Below are positions 34,501-46,200 of a DNA stretch of 64,000 bases, piece by piece. A program made the translations under genes and the position numbers. Each line of letters opens with the position of its first letter. Positions within the stretch are counted from its first letter, which is position 1. Location: the NCBI GenBank assembly GCA_963931865.1, contig OZ007515.1:4214821-4278820 (forward strand). The letters are read 5' to 3'. Source of the stretch: Axinella damicornis (Eukaryota > Porifera > Demospongiae > Axinellida > Axinellidae). Below the pieces are notes generated by a model. It was not told where the DNA came from, made no database searches, and saw only the letters and a list, made by a program, of their open reading frames with translations.

Positions 34501-37500
34501 TTCAGGGTTTCTTATGGTGTAAAGGTGGTCTCCAAGCTGGTTTGCAAACTTGCCCAGAGCGGGGGTATAGTTGCCCACGCGTCGAGGAATCATCTGCTTT
34601 TTCCCTGCAGACCGAATCCTTTTCCATTCCTCCCCTTTACTAAACGTTACAACACAAAGTATGATAAACTTCCAGCTGATCTCTCCACCAATATGTATCT
34701 ATACTATGGGTGGCCAAGTGAGTGAAATGCAGTAACATCTGTCTTGCAAAATTGTCTTACTGGATATGCACAGAACAGAAGCGGTTTGGTTGCTATCAGG
34801 TACATGTACATGACACAGATTTTTCTTGGACTCCAATGTTGTTGTCGGGTTTAGCAATTGTTTAACCCTGCACACACGTGTATTTCACTGGACAGACGAC
34901 AGATGACAGACAGACAGACAGACAGACAGACAGAGGGGCAGACAGACAGACATACAGACAGAGGGGCAGGCAGACAGACAAACAGACAAAACCAATTGCT
35001 TCCCCCGTTTCATGCATGCGTGTGTGGGATAATTATTGGGATGGTTGCATGCTAGACTGCTCAGATCGTTAACTGCGTATCTCATGAAGGAGGCAGTTTG
35101 AAACATCGATTTTCCCCCCACAGGACAATTCCCTCCTTGTGGCAAACATGAACACCACAGGCATCACAGCATCAGTACTTGAGTGATACATAACCATTAC
35201 ATAAAAATATCACTTTTCTACTGATGATGCAGAGGTGAAGAAAGCATTCACAGAAAAATCTCATGTTCCGAGCATCTAGATAATCCATGCATTTGCTGTC
35301 CAGCCATCAATTCAGATGTTTGTAAACTACTTGTGACATAATGATGTTTGTTGAAGCGGGACTGTGTACAATACTAGTGGCAGCAGCAAGAGTGCATGGT
35401 GATGATGTCATCATGCACTCTTGGCAGCAGTATTCTACCACAACTGAGTAGCACATGCACTTATTCAACTGACTCACGCGAAAAGCATGGCATTAGGGAG
35501 GTTGTTCTTCCTGTAAATCCACAATATGTTATCCTCTACCATTCTTATGGGATACTTTCCCTCTGCTCGTAACATGGTGGCAGCTGCCTTGGGGTCCGAG
35601 ATGACTACTGTATTCTTACCAATCCCACCTGAGATTTATGTGTATGATGTGTGCGTGTGTGTGTTGTGTGTGTGTGTGTGTATCATGTGTGTGTGTGTGT
35701 GTGTGTGTGTATCATGTGAGTGTGTGTGTGTGTGTGTGTGCGTGTATGATGTGTGCGTGTGTGTGTGTTGTGTGTGTGTGTGTGTGTGCATCATGTGTGT
35801 GTTAGAAGCAGTTGGACAGATTGTAGCCTCGTTCCCAGGCCTTCCACACCTCCAGCTTTTGATCGCTTCCAGTATGCAAAAACGGAGGGGGAAGGCCTGG
35901 GGAATCTTCTCACGTGATACGCGGCACGACCGTCATACATCGTCACGCCTCATATCAACAGTCAAAGACATGTACGAGACCGATCTTGCATTCTGCACTA
36001 GCTACGAAGATGGGACAAGCGCCAACTGAGAGCTACACCGAGCGTATGAAGCATACCCAGGCTACAAGGCATGACTCCAAAGGGCTGCCGAGTGACAAAC
36101 GTGAAAATGCCCAGCTATGACGCAATCTTCCCGTGGAGTGAAAAGACGGCACTATTTGGAGTTTCACCCCTTGTATCACAGCTATCCCTCAGCGGTTTTG
36201 CTTCAAACCTGGATATGTTTTACAAGTAGGACCTACCTCTTCTCTGAAACTTGTTTCAGTTTTCTAGCTTCTCTCTGTAGCTGTGGATGGGAATGTAAAT
36301 AAGCCATTGCATGTAGAATCCGTCACGTCAGCTGTGCCGCGTATCACGTGAGAAGATTCCCCAGGCCTTCCCCCTCCGTTTTTGCATACTGGAAGCGATC
36401 AAAAGCTGGAGGTATGGAAGGCCTGGGAACGAGGCTAACAGATTGCTAATTTGGCACAAGCTTTGTTCCTTATTCCACCGAATATTTTTGAAGCAGCTCT
36501 TCCAGACGAAAAGGGATGGGAAAAAGCAAACATAGATACTAAACTATTTACATCCACCCACCAACATACATGACATTGTACAGTCACTAAACAATTGATG
36601 GGCATTATCTCATGTGAATAGAATATAGGCAAACTAGGTTTTGTTTAGTTTCACTAGTCAAAAATATCTGATTCAAAAAACAGACGTTTCGGTGGCTATA
36701 CAGCTACCATCATCAGTAAAACACCCAAGGGCAAGCTTAAGTACAAAACACATAAAAACGGCGGGGGAAAAAAAAGGGCGGGAAAAAGGGCGGGGGATGG
36801 TGGGAAAATTATAATGCAGGTGCCGCTATGAGTTCTTCAGCAGGTGGTCATAGGTGGGAGGGAGGGAGCCCTTGTCTCTGTTCAGGGGGAGGGGTTGTTT
36901 CCTGATGTGGCATGCCTCCAGCGAGAGTCTCATGTGCAGGTTTCCATGCTGGTCTAAACAAAACCCAGAATGTCTCAACCTAGTCACACAGAACTGTTCG
37001 CAATATAGGCAAACGCTGTACATATGATTACACCTGCACACTGGACTCAATTGCGGAGCTTGTTGAGTATAGGTATGCAGTACTATACCATAATGAGTGG
37101 TATACTCCTTACTGAATCCTTTCATTGGTACTTGGTAGATTGGTCCACACTGCAGGTAATACTTGTGCCAAAACAGGTCATCCCCAGTCTTTCCTCTGTT
37201 CTTAAGGAGCTCGGGTAGACATCCAACAAGTGGCAACCCTTTGGGGCCTGTAACACGCAATATGTAACTCTGAATTAATTCACAAAATCATAGATCAACA
37301 TACTTCGAAAGTTATGACAGTGGAAACACTATCGTAATTAGCTACATGTAGCTAGCTAGTTCGCTTATTAGCTAGGTTTTTCTTTGGAGCCACCCATTGC
37401 ATGTTCACTATAATATATATATCATGGACAGTTGGCATGTACTCAGTGCAGTGGCTTAGAAACGATTAGATATGACCATTGTCCCATGGTCGGTGTTGAG

Positions 37501-37643
37501 AGCATACCGGGGATCTCAGCTGTGGGTCTGACGGAGGCAGCTTCAGACGCAGTGGCTGCGGTCGTGTTGGCAAGGCGGACTGGAGCCACGCGGCCCAGAA
37601 CGCTCAGGGAGGCCCGTGGTCTCTTCACAGCAAACGACAACAT
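28213..37643 (-). CDS. Mitochondrial-clan cytochrome P450, copy B (12 exons, 511 aa)
   Basis: Exons in transcript order: 37508-37643, 37113-37247, 35478-35628, 34452-34639, 33746-33943, 33201-33281, 31969-32060, 31615-31781, 31305-31383, 30990-31146, 30828-30871, 28213-28320. Every exon after the first has the same length as in copy A and all phases fit. It keeps the basic N-terminus (MLSFAVKRPRASLSVLGR), the IPGPKGLPLVG hinge, GIDT of the I-helix, ETLR, KPERW and the heme loop [11 protein letters not shown]. Differences from copy A are scattered substitutions (for example KRYLQYGP to KYYLQCGP), with no disabling change. Intron 6 holds a 742-bp element, intron 2 a Penelope-like fragment and a 614-bp palindromic element, and intron 11 a CAGTGGCGG element. 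Confidence 0.9.
29056..29345. mobile_element. Inverted-repeat element, CTCGGAGG family
   Basis: Counterpart of 8893-9178, with a more complete left arm (AGATCTACTACGTCGACTCG facing CGAGTCGATGTAGTAGATC). Confidence 0.7.
29827..29866. mobile_element. Short TAGCCTCG palindromic element
   Basis: Counterpart of 9642-9680 in the same TGCATGGCCAG site; the right flank has partly changed (CTGGCCAG). Confidence 0.75.
30018..30632. mobile_element. CAGTGGCGG inverted-repeat element with G/C homopolymers inside both ends
   Basis: Starts CAGTGGCGGATTTAG followed by 40 G; ends in 28 C, then CTGTATCCGCCCCTG. Copy A has no insertion here (about 9815-9830, AAACATTAAGTTAAACCTG). A 114-bp palindromic element is nested inside at 30355. 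A related partial copy is at 53351-53640. Such ends are common among hAT-type non-autonomous elements, but the target duplication here is imperfect. Confidence 0.7.
30355..30468. mobile_element. TAGCCTCG palindromic element (114 bp), nested
   Basis: Flanked by CCACGAGAG on both sides (30346-30354, 30469-30477). The related sequence at 53500-53520, read on the minus strand, has the uninterrupted form with one mismatch. Confidence 0.9.
31386..31507. repeat. (GT)n microsatellite
   Basis: GT tract with a few TATG interruptions, next to exon 9 of P450 copy B. Confidence 0.95.
32281..33022. mobile_element. AGGTGGCGGGCAAG inverted-repeat element (742 bp)
   Basis: Begins AGGTGGCGGGCAAG and ends CTTGCCCGCCACCT, with TA directly on both sides (32279-32280, 33023-33024), as expected for Tc1/mariner-like or related TA-targeting elements. 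A 125-codon open frame on the minus strand (32596-32973) is not recognised as a transposase. Located in intron 6 of P450 copy B. Confidence 0.75.
34911..34989. repeat. (CAGA)n microsatellite
   Basis: CAGA repeats with GGGGCAGA interruptions, in intron 3 of P450 copy B. Confidence 0.9.
35655..35800. repeat. Compound (GT)n/ATCATGTG repeat
   Basis: GT runs separated by TATCATGTG or TATGATGTG at nearly regular spacing; expanded version of 14487-14540. Confidence 0.9.
35824..36437. mobile_element. TAGCCTCG element, 614 bp, with unique centre
   Basis: Arms of about 100 bp run from TAGCCTCGTTCCCAGG to CACGTGATACGCGGC and are mirrored at the right end. The 400-bp centre is unique in the window. Target duplication ACAGATTG (35816-35823, 36438-36445). 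The centre has short open frames only. Confidence 0.9.
36655..36965 (-). mobile_element. Penelope-like retroelement, 3' fragment
   Basis: The minus strand encodes HMRLSLEACHIRKQPLPLNR and DKGSLPPTYDHLL before a stop. This is the usual C-terminal end of GIY-YIG Penelope-like polyproteins. About 160 bp further it has CTGATGATGG..CCACCGAAACGTCTG, the hammerhead-like motif common in the terminal regions of these elements. Reverse transcriptase is not present. Located in intron 2 of P450 copy B. Confidence 0.6.
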
Positions 37644-37760
37644 CTATGGCAGACTGTACTAAACATACCACACCCACACTAGGTATACGTATTGGTCCGG
37701 CAGGAAGTACATACTTTAGGTACTAGGTATAGGTACCGGAAACGCGCGCGCATCTAGAAC

Positions 37761-37797
37761 TAGCCTCGTACCCAGGCCCGACCTGGGTACGAGGCTA
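37761..37797. mobile_element. Minimal TAGCCTCG hairpin (37 bp)
   Basis: Perfect hairpin with target duplication ATCTAGAAC (37752-37760, 37798-37806). The 119-bp relative at 61157 has the empty site (GTTCTAGAT, 61212-61220, on the opposite strand). Confidence 0.9.
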
Positions 37798-37907
37798 ATC
37801 TAGAACCGGCCCTGGCCCTAATTGCGAGCGTATTAGCGCGAGGCTTTGAATGGGGGATCTATTTCTCACTATATACGTATGTACGTACGTACGTGCGTAC
37901 GTACGTG

Positions 37908-38139
37908 GTAAGGTAAGTCCGGGTAATTTCGGTCACTGGGTATTTCCGGTCACTTAGGCAGATACGCGCAAAGGACGCAAGGTCTCGATTTTGCTGACAG
38001 ATATGTTATAGCTGAGTGTTGCCTCGATCTGCACAGCACCATAGTTTTGGCTGAAAACGTAGCTTTTAGAATAGAGAAGCCCTTCTCTACTAAGTGACCG
38101 GAAATAAACCGTGACCGAAATTACCCCGACTTACCTTAC
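37908..38139. mobile_element. GTAAGGTAAGTCC inverted-repeat element (232 bp)
   Basis: Begins GTAAGGTAAGTCCGGGTAAT and ends ATTACCCCGACTTACCTTAC; inner arms also pair (TTCCGGTCACTTAG and CTAAGTGACCGGAA). Nested in the 948-bp element. Confidence 0.8.
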
Positions 38140-39711
38140 GTACCGGAATATGTCACGCTCAGGAATGTTGATAGGAATGTTGCGGGTTTCCTGCCGGCCA
38201 ATTGAGTTTTATTTGCTGCGAGGGCTCGACGGTGCGAGAACTACAACCTTGAGAAACAGATTAGTGGACGAGCGCGCGGTGCTCCAGGGCTTGCAGAGCT
38301 GGAGCAGCTACATATCGAGTCAAACAGTCGACATCTGTTTATACCGCAACTCCACAATCGTCTCGCGTAGCCGCAGAGGCTAGGGTACAAGCGAGCGGGG
38401 CCTTCACGGCTTGCAGAGCTAGAGCAGCTACATGTGGAGTCGAACAGTGAGTGTAATCAACATGTTGATCTCAGCTCCACACTCGCAAATTCACACTTAG
38501 CTAGCTATTAGAGATCTATATCATACTCGTAATTCGTAAGCACGTGGCTGCGCATGCGGCGTGCGCGCGAGGCAATTGTGCGGATACGTATTCCTAGTAT
38601 ACCCTAACCCATTGCCCTACTTGCTGCCGGACCAATATCCACTTCGATTTACATATAATTATACTCGGTTATCGCCCTGAGTTTGCTGAGCAAATTAATG
38701 TCCGTTACCCAAACCACTCTGCTCTGGTAAAGCTGGGAATGAGGCCTGCAGCATGTTCCGCTGGACCCAACATTTCAGCGGAAATTGACCTCTCCCTCCC
38801 CACCACCGTCATCACCATCACCACGTAGCTGGTGTAAGCAGGCCTTTCTACAGCAGAATCGTTATGTGTTGAACTGTCCTGCACACAACTGCGGTTTTTC
38901 GGCCATGTGACCAGTAGACAAAAAATGTTTCAGGAACTGTGGTCTGGGAGTTGACCAAATGGAAGACCCTTACAGGCACGTCTGGCTGACTAAATATACA
39001 GCCTCAATATAGTGTGCAGAGTTGCAATGCACACCGAAAGAACTGCAAAGTATATAGTACCTGTAAGTGGAACTTACAAATCCCTTGCATAGAAGAGGGA
39101 GAAAGAAAAAATCTGTATAAGCCCTATTCTCCTTGGCAAACAGCTTGGTGTGCATGGTGACAGAATGTTGGCCCAACTGGTATAATTATATTGTGTAATG
39201 ACCACCTGACCACCACATTATAAGTGGTTTGTTGTAAACAATGTGAATTTCATGATGAAGTTAGCAACTTATTACAGTTAGCCAAGGCATGAATGGCAAG
39301 GGACTCACAATGCTGGTCCACAGGGCCAATAATAAATAGGGTGAAGGCCTGTGGGGATTTACTATGAAGGGTACTAGGCACATTAATGGACACTCTCAAT
39401 GGCATTCGTCTGAACAGATATGGAAGAAATCTGCAGTGGTGGGAGCTAGGTACAGGAAAGGAGTCCTTAGGTAAGGACACCGGGCTGAAACACTTGTTCC
39501 TGTTACATTACAGTTGACTTCAGTAAGTGATCAAGCAAGCTATAGGTCTCTGTACAGTACACATGTATGGAGCTGTGGAGAATCGAGGAGACCCATGCAG
39601 TTCTTGCATGGTTGTTGCGGAATTGCATAACACTTGTTTACATCATATAGTTCTAATCCCAGTAAAAAATACGATTGCCACAACCAAGCCACTGTCACCA
39701 CACCCTATAGG

Positions 39712-39893
39712 CTACAGCAGTTTGCACAATCTTTGCACTTTGCAGGCTACCAACAGCAGACGGAAGTGATTAATTAGAGACCGCAAATACTACGCAGAAA
39801 ATGCTGACTCGTGCAGACTGAGCAACCACAAATTCAATTAGATATCAGCCGTTTGTAACTGGCAAAGTGCAAAGATTGTGCAAACAGCTGTAG
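39712..39893. mobile_element. Inverted-repeat element (182 bp)
   Basis: CTACAGCAGTTTGCACAATC at the left and GATTGTGCAAACAGCTGTAG at the right; arms extend through TTTGCACTTTGC. Confidence 0.75.
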
Positions 39894-40115
39894 AGAGTTA
39901 TAGTGCATGCATAGCTACACAAAACGTACCGGTATAGTTTGATGATTGACTTGTGATTCTATATATGACATCTATGTGTATTTAATAGCCACTCAAGGAT
40001 CTGTACTGTATAATGTAATGCAGGATCAACTACAATAATTATATGCAGCAAAAATGATTATCAGACTCAAAACTCAAAATGTGCATGCATGAGCACAATG
40101 TGAGACAGCATCTGT

Positions 40116-42335
40116 CTATCTCTTGGTCAGTTTTATGATCACTGGTTCGTCCGGTTTCAGCACTGTGCCCTGACGGGTCTTCAACGACTGCTGCTCAGTA
40201 GACAGCTGGAATTGCCGGATGAGCTGGGAATGATCAAATACAATAAACATTACATAACATCATGTGATGTGGAATTCTGGAGACAACCGATTTACATGCT
40301 TGCTTCCGGATGGCAATAGCGTATGATGGTGGAAACAAAAGCTAGTGTTTTCGTCTTGCAATTAGGTAAACACAAGTAGCTGCCGCAGTACTCCGATAGT
40401 GTCTTGTATGGGCCATCTTGGCACAGTGATCATACATAATTTGCATCAAAAATGCAGGCTTAGCAAATTTGCAGAGATAAAGAATCCCAGTTTGTTCTTG
40501 CCAGAAGTTAGCTCTGTACGCGTACGTAAGACAGATATATCCTCACTTCTACATTACATATGTGAGAAAGGTCTAGTATGTTAAGTGGTGTTTGTTGAAT
40601 AATATTATTTCGACTAATGGCTCAGCTGCATGTATCGGCTAGTAGTTAGCTAGCTAGCTAGTGCCTAGCCTCGTTCCCAGGCCCGAAGCCGTCTCGGGCC
40701 TGGGAACGAGGCTAGCTAGTGCCATGCACTCAGCTCCCATGCATTGTTTTCATGTGGACTGAACGGTGAAATGCCCAATAATTGGGTCTATGAATCCCAA
40801 AATACCAAAGCCCTTTGGGCCCCCTTTACCCTCCACTTAAAATGGGAGGTACACAAAAAAAAAAACCCAACCATGAAATTTGGGACAAAGGGTTAATTTA
40901 CCCTGGTTCATCCTGTTTAACATGGTCAGCAGTAAACAATGAATAGTGCAATATCATACTTGCCTACACAAAAAAAAATCCCAACCATGAAATTTGGGAC
41001 AAAGGGTTAATTACCCTGGTTCATCCTGTTTAACATGGTCAGTGGTAAACAATGAATAGTGCAATATCGATCATACTTGCCTGAGTTACAACTTGTAGTA
41101 CAATATTCATGTATGTGGCTGTGGGTGTCAAGGGATGCTAACACCACCATATGAACACTCTCAAGTCACAAGGCAGCCAGTTGTTTACTACAATGCTACA
41201 ATCATATGACATGATAAGGATCTAGCTTATACATTTGGGCACTGAGGGGTAATTGATCAGCATTTAGCAACATAGTGCAAATGTAGCCTCGTTCCCAGGC
41301 TCTCCCACGTGCGAACAAAAAAGCGACGAAAAGCTGGGTGATGGCTTGGGAACAAGGCTAGTGCAAATCAAGAGTGCATAAGTAGACAGCTCTTGTGTGA
41401 ATGTGTGTGACAACAGAATTTTGACCAAGGATTCAAGAGATTACTGGAAAGCTACGCAATTGCACCTGGGTTCAATCTGCATGGCCAGTTTGGCACAATC
41501 AGTAACAGGTAATTCACGCAGCCCAGTTTTCTAAGGATTGTGCCTGGCATGATTGCATGTGGCCCAGAAGCAGAGAGGAGGATATGCAATGTATGTGTCT
41601 GCATGTGTACCAATATTTTGTTACCACATACAAGTTTTCACTTTCATCTAATATCGACAACTGGCCATTGATGCTTCATGGCCAAACTCAGCATAGCGTA
41701 CACTTACTTGAATCAGCATGACATGGATTTCAAGCTCTGCTAGCCTCCGACCTGCATGATGTAGCATTGATCAACCAGTTGAACAAAGTCATTAACCAAT
41801 ACCTTCCAGCAGCTACTCTCCCCCCAACCCCCAACCTCATTCATGTTAAGTAACCTTTACCCCAAACTCACCATAGCAACTTCTTGGTCCAAATCCAAAT
41901 GGCAGAGAGGAGAAGGGGTTCACCTCAGTGGATTCATCCCTGCTCCAGCGCTCTGGTTTAAAACTCAGTGGGTCTGCAAAGTACTGGGGGTTTCGGCTGG
42001 TGGAATACATGTTGAAAAGTACTGGCGTCTATGGGGAAGAGTGGCAATTGTCTTTAAAATAACATGCATGGATCTGAAGTAGCTTCACCATACATATAGA
42101 AACATATTACTATACTACTGGTAATTAACGCAAAATTGTCTACATACAGTGTCATGAGAGAATCAGCTGGAATCTATGAATGTACGAACATGAGATGCTA
42201 CTTATGCTACTGAATAACACAAAACGTTTTAACCATATAGAATGTCTGACCATTATGCATTACCATTATTCGTACACTTTTTATTCATTTTTAGCTGTAC
42301 GAATTGATTAGAGTACCAAATATTATTTCCGGAAA

Positions 42336-42374
<39 letters not shown>

Positions 42375-43159
42375 ACGAATAAATAGAGGAATCGTACGTA
42401 GCATAGAAGGCTGACGAGACGCCTGGATCTCCACAAGCTGTCAAAGCTAGCAAAGGGGATGCCGAATGGAAGACAAAAATTTATTATAGCGCTCACAGTT
42501 TCGCCATGTGGGAAAGTGCCAGTACACGACGGCGATCACAACGGTGCGGTCAGAATCTTCACGGGCCTTTCCTGAGAGCTGACAGTTGAAAAGTGCACTT
42601 GAGCAAGGGCAGCCAGCCCGAGAAGTATACACCTGGACAATGTAATGGCTGTGCTGTTATCTTTCTTTGAGAAACGCAAGGGCCCTTCACCTCCTCCAGC
42701 TCCACCGTCGCCACCATCAGCCATGATAAAACTCAAACCGACCCGCTGTATGAATATCATTTTTACATGTACGAATTGATTAGAGTACGTACATTACCGT
42801 TTTTTTAATCGGAAAGGGGGGGGTGTATGAATTAATAGGGGGTACGAATTATTAGAAATTATATGGTACATTATTTGAATTGGGTGGATACTATGGATGC
42901 CAAACACAAGGAGCTTGCATGTGGTTTTAACGACATCTCCAGGTTTGTAGTGGTATAAGTGCAACATCAACGTTTGGGTACCGGTACTGGCATATGTGTC
43001 CACAAACTACAAGTGATCTAAATGTGCAGGAAGGGACAGCCATTGTTGCATGTATTGGCCCACCTTCGCAGGGATGTGATAACCAAGCATGTCAACATCT
43101 TTAGCAATTTGCCTGATCAGTGCTGGTATGGCGGGATACAACCTGTGTGTGTGTGTGTA

Positions 43160-43203
<44 letters not shown>

Positions 43204-46200
43204 GCAAACACAAGGAAAGTATATTGAAGGAATACAAGCCATTGTGCTGCGATAGCATTGCTGCAATTTCAATACAGAAATTCATTCTCCCCACATTCAG
43301 AATGTACCTAAGGGTTTCTTTAGCACAGCCTCTGACTAACTGCATCTTTTGAATATCCTCAAATGTTGGAAGTTGGTCAGAACTAACGACAGACGTGACT
43401 TCTTTGTACAGTTTGTCCTGTAGGTCAGCATTCTTGGCTACTTCGTGCAGCAAGAAAGTTGAAGTGTTTGACGTCTGCATGAGGAAAAAGAAGAATACGT
43501 ACCCTGATATATGCATGTGTACATGCACATGAAGTGGAGTACAATTTGCTGCAAGAAGCACAACAATCCTATGTTGTTGGTATAGTCTTATCTCAGCTCC
43601 TCACATTCACCTTTGTCTCTCTAATACAAGCTAGACTTCCTTACTGTATCAATCCCAACTGCCATCATGTCACTGCTCTGCATCAGTGCCTCTTCCTCTG
43701 TGAAGTTCCCTTCAATAAGCCACTGCTCCAGAAGACCTGCAGTGCATGTGTCAGTCAATAGTTTCCTAGTGTGGTTATGTAGGCTCGTTCCCAGTCCCAC
43801 ACCCAGCTTTTCGTCGCTTGCAGTATGGTAAAGCGTACTGCAAGCGACGAAAAGCTGGGCGTGGGACTGGGAACGAGGCTAGTGGTTATGTTCATGGGCA
43901 TTGGAGCAGGACAGCTGTTCGACCAATATTTGAGATGTTTTTCTTTGGTGGTTTAATCTTGTACAATGCTGTTGGCATTATGCTGTCATTGTCTAGTTTG
44001 TTGGACTATGATACTGTCCTGAAAATTCAGCAGATTCGATTTCAAATATTCTCTAGGGGGTGAATCTCACATACCAACATACATACTAGTCTTGTGCTTC
44101 ACACAGATAATCGGCTGCTTTGCAGCTTCTGTGGAAGTGCATAGTGTGGCCTTTGATAGTGAAGCCTATCTTTTCTGACCAAATAGTAAGACAGTGCTTA
44201 TGATACCTCTGTACTTGGTATAGGACTAATTTTTACCTGCAGCTTATTCAATTATTTTGGAATGTCATGGTCTGTGTAATGTATGTGACAGCATAGAGTA
44301 ACTTCAGACACACCCGCCGAGGAAGCTTTTTGGTAGATTATGTTCCTATTAGGTATGAACTTAAATGATCTTGAGGAATTGTTGATAACATCATATGATA
44401 AGAGCACAATCTACCAAAAAAGCTTCCTGGGTGGGTGCGCTCGTCGGATCCACAAGCAGGTGTGCATGACTATGAGGGTACACACTGTAATGCCACAGCC
44501 TTACCAACTGCTTTGGTGTCGTCTACTATCCCCTTCTCAATGGCAGCCTTCAGTTCGTCGTGTTTCCTCCTCATGATCTGTCTCCCTAAAACAGTGAGTA
44601 GAGTCAACCAGTTTAATGTCAAATCTCTTTTCAATCCTCGTAACGTGTGGTTCACAAGGCACATGATCGTGTACATAACCTTGTGTGTGGCTGTAGGTTC
44701 CTAATGTCTATCACCAAGGGCGCATCGAGCCACCAAAGTAACACTCAGCACTATGCCGTCTATACGTGTGCTATAGGAAGTTGGCAGCTCGATGTGCCCT
44801 TGCTATCACATAGCTGTAACGAAGTTTACATCAGTGGGGGATACATATACATAAAGGTGTGTGGTGGGAAGCTGAAGTGCAGAGCTGCTAATATAAATAT
44901 GAGTATGTATGTACAGGAGCTTATGAGCGGCGAAGCCGCGAAGGAGCGTGTAACTCTGGTCCGTCCAAATCCTAATTACTTACGTATTTCCGTTTTGGAA
45001 ACGAAGAAGAAGGCGTCTCCAAACGGTGAGGGGTCCCGGGATCTTCAAATCTACGACGTTTTTGTGGCAAATCGCTTTCACTGTCACCCGTTTGCTTGGC
45101 CATTTCACTGCGGCTAGGTCAAAGGCGCTCCACTGAGCGAGTGTCAAACTTCTCACATCGCTACCACAGAACACGTGGGTTTTTATGTCGTCATTATGAC
45201 GCTAGATTGAAGAACAGGTTTCCATATTTGGAAGTTCGCTAGCTAATAATTTGGATTTCGACGGCACTCGGGCGTATGCGGTAGTTGCACGCTCCTTCGC
45301 GGCTTCGCCGCTCATAAGTTCCTGGTATGTAATAATGATACTCATTGCACTTTCACTGAAAAGTTTGGGGGGGGGGGGGGGGGGGGGGGGCAAATACAGT
45401 GCTGTAGCTATGTCTGCACTAACCAAGATCCTGAACTGCATTGAGTTTCTGAAGGTAGTGCCGGTAGGACTTGGTAGGGTAGAGCCTGTACAAGGGTAGG
45501 GCACCTGCTATCATCGAAAGTGATTCAATGAATTCTATCCCCGCAGTTTGGAATTTCTTGACGTTCTCATCTGTGCCGCTGTACACATCAAGTGTCTCAT
45601 TGAACACAAAGTAAGAGACACCTGCAGGGAGAAGCAATGGTTGTATAATTGTTCTTCTTGGTATGGAGAGCCTATAGTCTTTTGCTACCATGTGGCAATT
45701 GCGATTTTCAAGAAAGAAGCCTCGTACATGCAATGCAAGGCAATATTTTATTCCAAATATTTTTGAGTTACATCTCACCCTGGAAAGCATATTTCATCAT
45801 TTCTGTCTGAACTTCCGCCACATTGCCGTCAGGGTTTCTTATGGTGTAAAGGTGGTCTCCAAGCTGGTTTGCAAACTTGCCCAGAGCGGGGGTATAGTTG
45901 CTGACACGACGAGGAATGACCTGTTTCTTCCCTGCAGTCCGAATCCTTTTCCATTCCTCCCCTCCACTGGAACATTGAAAGTTTGAACATAAAATAACAT
46001 ACTGTAGACCAGCTCATAGACCACGTGGTTTGTTGTAAACTAGCCATGAATGTCAGACCAATTCCGTCAACTTACGATGAAGTTAGCAACTTATTATACA
46101 GTTAGCAAGGACAGTGTATGCCGTGAATTTTATGCAAAGGACTCACACAAAATTGCCTGTTACTTCAATGCACCTTTGCAGATCTCTCCACCAAGATCCT

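Larger units (their letters stand above)
37690..38637. mobile_element. TATTGGTCCGGCAGG inverted-repeat element (948 bp)
   Basis: Starts TATTGGTCCGGCAGGAAGTA and ends with the complementary CTGCCGGACCAATA. A 119-bp version with the same ends is at 61157-61275. Two other elements are nested inside (37761-37797, 37908-38139). No transposase frame is evident. Confidence 0.8.
37644..40115. other. Region between P450 copies B and C
   Basis: 5' flank of copy B, interrupted 46 bp upstream of its ATG by a 948-bp element (37690-38637); then sequence homologous to 17095-17780 with an inverted part (38940-39200); unassigned DNA 39250-39700; and an inverted-repeat element 39712-39893. No coding exon is recognised. 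Confidence 0.6.

Noticed and set aside
36117..36302. Open frame inside the 614-bp palindromic element
   Set aside because: Short, low similarity to any known transposase, and no matching frame in the 396-bp relative.
39250..39480. 76-codon minus-strand frame between P450 B and C
   Set aside because: No recognisable domain or splice context; no duplicate kept in another block.
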